NCBI RefSeq assembly: GCF_021165935.1
Contig: NZ_CP088953.1
Location: 1,431,001-1,495,000, forward strand
DNA: 64,000 nucleotides
Direction: 5' to 3'
Source: Microbulbifer elongatus
Lineage (GTDB): Bacteria; Pseudomonadota; Gammaproteobacteria; Pseudomonadales; Cellvibrionaceae
Both the position numbers and the translations under genes were made by a program. Below, piece by piece: positions 61,972-64,000 of the stretch. Position 1 is the stretch's first letter. The number at the start of each line of letters is the position of its first letter. The notes below the pieces were generated by a model that saw only the letters and a list, made by a program, of their open reading frames with translations, had not been told where the DNA came from and did no database searches.

Positions 61972-62709
61972 ATGCGCTGGATATTTTTTTTGCTGCTGAT
62001 CGCGAACCTCGGGCTTTTCGGGTGGTTCCTGAACAAGGACCAGGCTCCCGCTGCCAGGGTTACCGCGGTGGCGACGGATGTTGGGGTCAACACCATATCT
62101 CTGGTCAGTGAGGTGGATTCCGCTGAGCTTGAGGCTGTCGCCCCGCCCCCCGAGCCGTCGCCGCCGGAGGTGGCGGCTGGTGCTCAAACCCGGGCGGCGC
62201 CCCTGTGTACTCTGGTAGGGCCTTTTGAAAAGGCGTACCAGGGTGAAGACGTGGCGCAGCGCCTGCAGGCGCTGCAGGTGGATGCGGTGCTGCGGGATGT
62301 GGAGATGCAGGGGCAGATGCGCTATTGGGTTTACCTGGCACCTCTGAATTCTACGCGCGAGGCCTTTCGCAAGCTGCGTGAGCTGCAGGCGGCGGGTATC
62401 GACAGCTACGTGATCCCGAAGGGGTCGCTGGAAAATGGCATCTCCTTCGGCATCTTCTCCGAGCTGGCGAGGGCGCAATCCCTCGCCAGAGAATTGCGCG
62501 AGCGCGGGTTTGCCGCGGAATTTCGCGAGGAGCCGCAAACTTATCTCGAGCGCTGGGTCGTGCTCACCAATGAGGACCCTGTATCCGCGGTGGGTGCAGG
62601 TGAGCAGATTGGCGACGAGTTCTGGCAGCAATTACAGCTCGACTACCCGGATATCGAGCGGCGTCAGAATCTGTGCAGTGAGATTCGGCAGGACAGCGCC
62701 GATCGGTAA
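61972..62709 (+). CDS. SPOR-like membrane-anchored protein
   Basis: The 245-residue protein has an N-terminal membrane anchor (WIFFLLLIANLGLFGWFL, residues 3-20), a proline-rich linker, and a SPOR-like region from about 80 (CTLVGPFEKAYQGEDVAQRL, then YWVYLAPLNSTREAFRKLREL and a second repeat SFGIFSELARAQSLARELRERG). SPOR domains bind denuded peptidoglycan at the septum. A gene of this type commonly follows coaX in gammaproteobacteria. The ribosome-binding site is weak, so the start is less certain. Confidence 0.78.
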   Translation: MRWIFFLLLIANLGLFGWFLNKDQAPAARVTAVATDVGVNTISLVSEVDSAELEAVAPPPEPSPPEVAAGAQTRAAPLCTLVGPFEKAYQGEDVAQRLQALQVDAVLRDVEMQGQMRYWVYLAPLNSTREAFRKLRELQAAGIDSYVIPKGSLENGISFGIFSELARAQSLARELRERGFAAEFREEPQTYLERWVVLTNEDPVSAVGAGEQIGDEFWQQLQLDYPDIERRQNLCSEIRQDSADR

Positions 62710-62767
62710 GTATCTGGCGAAGAACAACAAATTGTCTTTCGGGGTGAAGAAAAGCGACAACAGGCTG

Positions 62768-62796
62768 TTGCGTGTCGCCATCACTTCCCCTAGAAT
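62768..62796 (+). promoter_or_regulatory. Sigma-70-type promoter of the tRNA-tuf operon
   Basis: TTGCGT (62768-62773), a 17-bp spacer and TAGAAT (62791-62796) are followed by a GC-rich discriminator (CCCGCC). This resembles stable-RNA promoters under stringent control. It precedes the first tRNA by 70 bp. Confidence 0.7.
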
Positions 62797-62866
62797 CCCG
62801 CCTCCACTTCAGGGGTGGTCAACAACACCTGAAGCGGGTGGAGCCTCCGGGTTTCATTTTTGAGGT

Positions 62867-62942
62867 GCTGGCGTAGCTCAGTTGGTAGAGCAGCTGACTT
62901 GTAATCAGCCGGTCGGGGGTTCGACTCCTCTCGCCAGCTCCA
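62867..62942 (+). tRNA. tRNA-Thr (anticodon TGT)
   Basis: A 76-nt cloverleaf with acceptor GCTGGCG/CGCCAGC, D-loop GCTCAGTTGGTAGAGC, anticodon loop CTTGTAA, T-loop GGTTCGACTCC and an encoded CCA end. It is first in the order Thr-Tyr-Gly-Thr-tuf, as in E. coli thrU-tyrU-glyT-thrT-tufB. Confidence 0.97.
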
Positions 62943-63053
62943 TCTCTCTTCCTGTTCGCGGGCTGCTGAAGAAAATCAGTTAAGTGTGTGAAATTAAAGG
63001 AAAAACTTGTTGACATCGAAAAGGTCGCTGTAGAAAATACGCACCGCTTTCGG

Positions 63054-63137
63054 GCAGGGGTTCCCGAGTGGCCAAAGGGATCAGACTGTAAATCTGACGC
63101 GCAAGCTTCGGTGGTTCGAATCCACCCCCCTGCACCA
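63054..63137 (+). tRNA. tRNA-Tyr (anticodon GTA)
   Basis: An 84-nt class II tRNA with acceptor GCAGGGG/CCCCTGC, anticodon stem-loop CAGACTGTAAATCTG, a long variable arm and an encoded CCA end. Confidence 0.96.
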
Positions 63138-63218
63138 TTATTCAGATGCCTGTGTGCTGGCATCGAAGATGGAAGAGGTTGTTTGGTCTTCTGTCTGGAG
63201 GTTATCGCACGCGATAGC

Positions 63219-63292
<74 letters not shown>

Positions 63293-63418
63293 TTTTATTG
63301 TGCGGAGCCTGGTTGGCAAGCTTGAAAAAGCTTGGTTCTAAAGTCGCTCGGCTCTCTGGGTTGTGCGCATGCAGGCGGCCCCGTCTGCGCCGGCAGAAAC
63401 TGCTGGCTTCTGGAGTAA

Positions 63419-63493
63419 GCTCATGTAGCTCAGGGGTAGAGCACACCCTTGGTAAGGGTGAGGTCGGCGGTTCAAATCCGCCCATGAGCTCCA
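63419..63493 (+). tRNA. tRNA-Thr (anticodon GGT)
   Basis: A 75-nt cloverleaf with acceptor GCTCATG/CATGAGC, anticodon loop TTGGTAA and an encoded CCA end. It lies 171 bp before the EF-Tu gene, likely on the same transcript. Confidence 0.97.
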
Positions 63494-63664
63494 TTATTCG
63501 TAGCCGCGGTGACTGGTGTCTCCGCGGCTATTTGTATCCGGGTTTTGTGTCTTTTGGCGGCCCGGGTGCGCAGGCTCCCGAGCGGACTCATGTCTGTGAA
63601 TGTATGGGAGCCGTTCTTGGTAATAGTCGCTAGTTCGGCTCACGCTTATATTGGGAGGCCCGCA

Positions 63665-64000
63665 ATGGGAAAAGAAAAGTTTGAACGTTCCAAGCCCCAC
63701 GTAAACGTGGGCACCATTGGTCACGTTGACCACGGTAAAACCACCCTGACCGCTGCGCTGACCCGCGTATGTTCCGAAGTGTGGGGCGGCGCTGCTGTTG
63801 AGTTCGCCGGTATCGATAACGCTCCGGAAGAGCGTGAGCGTGGTATCACCATCGCGACCTCTCACGTGGAATACGAGTCCCCGACCCGTCACTACGCCCA
63901 CGTAGACTGCCCGGGACACGCCGACTACGTTAAGAATATGATCACCGGTGCTGCTCAGATGGACGGCGCTATCCTGGTATGTGGCGCGACTGACGGTCCT
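63665..64000 (+). CDS. tuf: Elongation factor Tu (5' part, runs off the window)
   Basis: The first 112 codons of EF-Tu, which delivers aminoacyl-tRNA to the ribosome. GTPase motifs are visible: G1 [10 protein letters not shown] (residues 18-27), G2 around [14 protein letters not shown] and G3 [23 protein letters not shown] 63665 follows GGGAGG at the expected distance. Its place after the Thr-Tyr-Gly-Thr tRNAs corresponds to E. coli tufB. Confidence 0.97.
   Translation, partial: MGKEKFERSKPHVNVGTIGHVDHGKTTLTAALTRVCSEVWGGAAVEFAGIDNAPEERERGITIATSHVEYESPTRHYAHVDCPGHADYVKNMITGAAQMDGAILVCGATDGP

Overview
The window looks like a marine, polysaccharide-degrading gammaproteobacterium of the Cellvibrionales type (Microbulbifer, Teredinibacter or Saccharophagus relatives). 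This is inferred from the conserved tRNA-Thr/Tyr/Gly/Thr-tuf block, the poly-serine linkers joining CBM2 and redox domains in one secreted protein, two large TonB-dependent receptors, and the gammaproteobacterial birA-coaX-SPOR order. No ribosomal RNA is present, so the genus cannot be fixed.

Layout. 1-3190: the end of an aconitase-family gene and a TonB-dependent receptor with a palindromic operator-like leader. 3190-11870: an AT-rich accessory block that reads as an integrase-less integron cassette cluster (CALIN). Three attC-like sites (3701-3819, 5904-6015, 11798-11869) delimit two cassettes. One carries a DUF4917/SIR2-like protein and is interrupted by an IS30-family element. The other is an unusually long (about 5.85 kb) three-gene cassette encoding a radical SAM enzyme, a 132-residue protein and a 1429-residue protein with an Mrr-like nuclease, a P-loop STAND/NACHT-like NTPase and a long C-terminal region. 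The latter two-thirds of that protein and the overall plan resemble Avs-type antiphage sensors, and the combination with a radical SAM enzyme is the strongest candidate in the window for an undescribed system.

11900-22500: a small ADP-ribosylation/crystallin J1-like gene and a PaiB-like gene, SelO, a PLC-like phosphodiesterase, an FeS-type photolyase, the FetAB metal exporter, a DUF2214 membrane protein and parC. 23085-29785: a three-gene secretion cluster headed by a 1332-residue CBM2 / PQQ sugar dehydrogenase / CBM2 / cytochrome c / DUF1587-1595-1592-1588-1585 fusion, followed by a Tat-exported DUF1552 protein and a DUF1566 lipoprotein. This is probably an extracellular redox system acting at a cellulose surface.

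29800-46370 holds DUF2147, a decayed SelO copy, divergent ppx and ppk with a Pho-box-like repeat, a lipoprotein, aceK, marC, a YbaL-type antiporter, msrPQ and pstSCAB with a second, divergent membrane-anchored PstS-like gene. 46396-52893 holds phoX, a TonB-dependent receptor and a two-domain beta-propeller phytase. Together ppx/ppk, pst, phoX and the receptor-phytase pair form a phosphate-acquisition and storage region. 52972-64000 holds an aldo/keto reductase, two nested-hairpin repeat elements, an unknown conserved protein, an alpha/beta hydrolase with an ABC-2 transporter, alr, birA, coaX, a SPOR-like protein, four tRNAs and the start of an EF-Tu gene.
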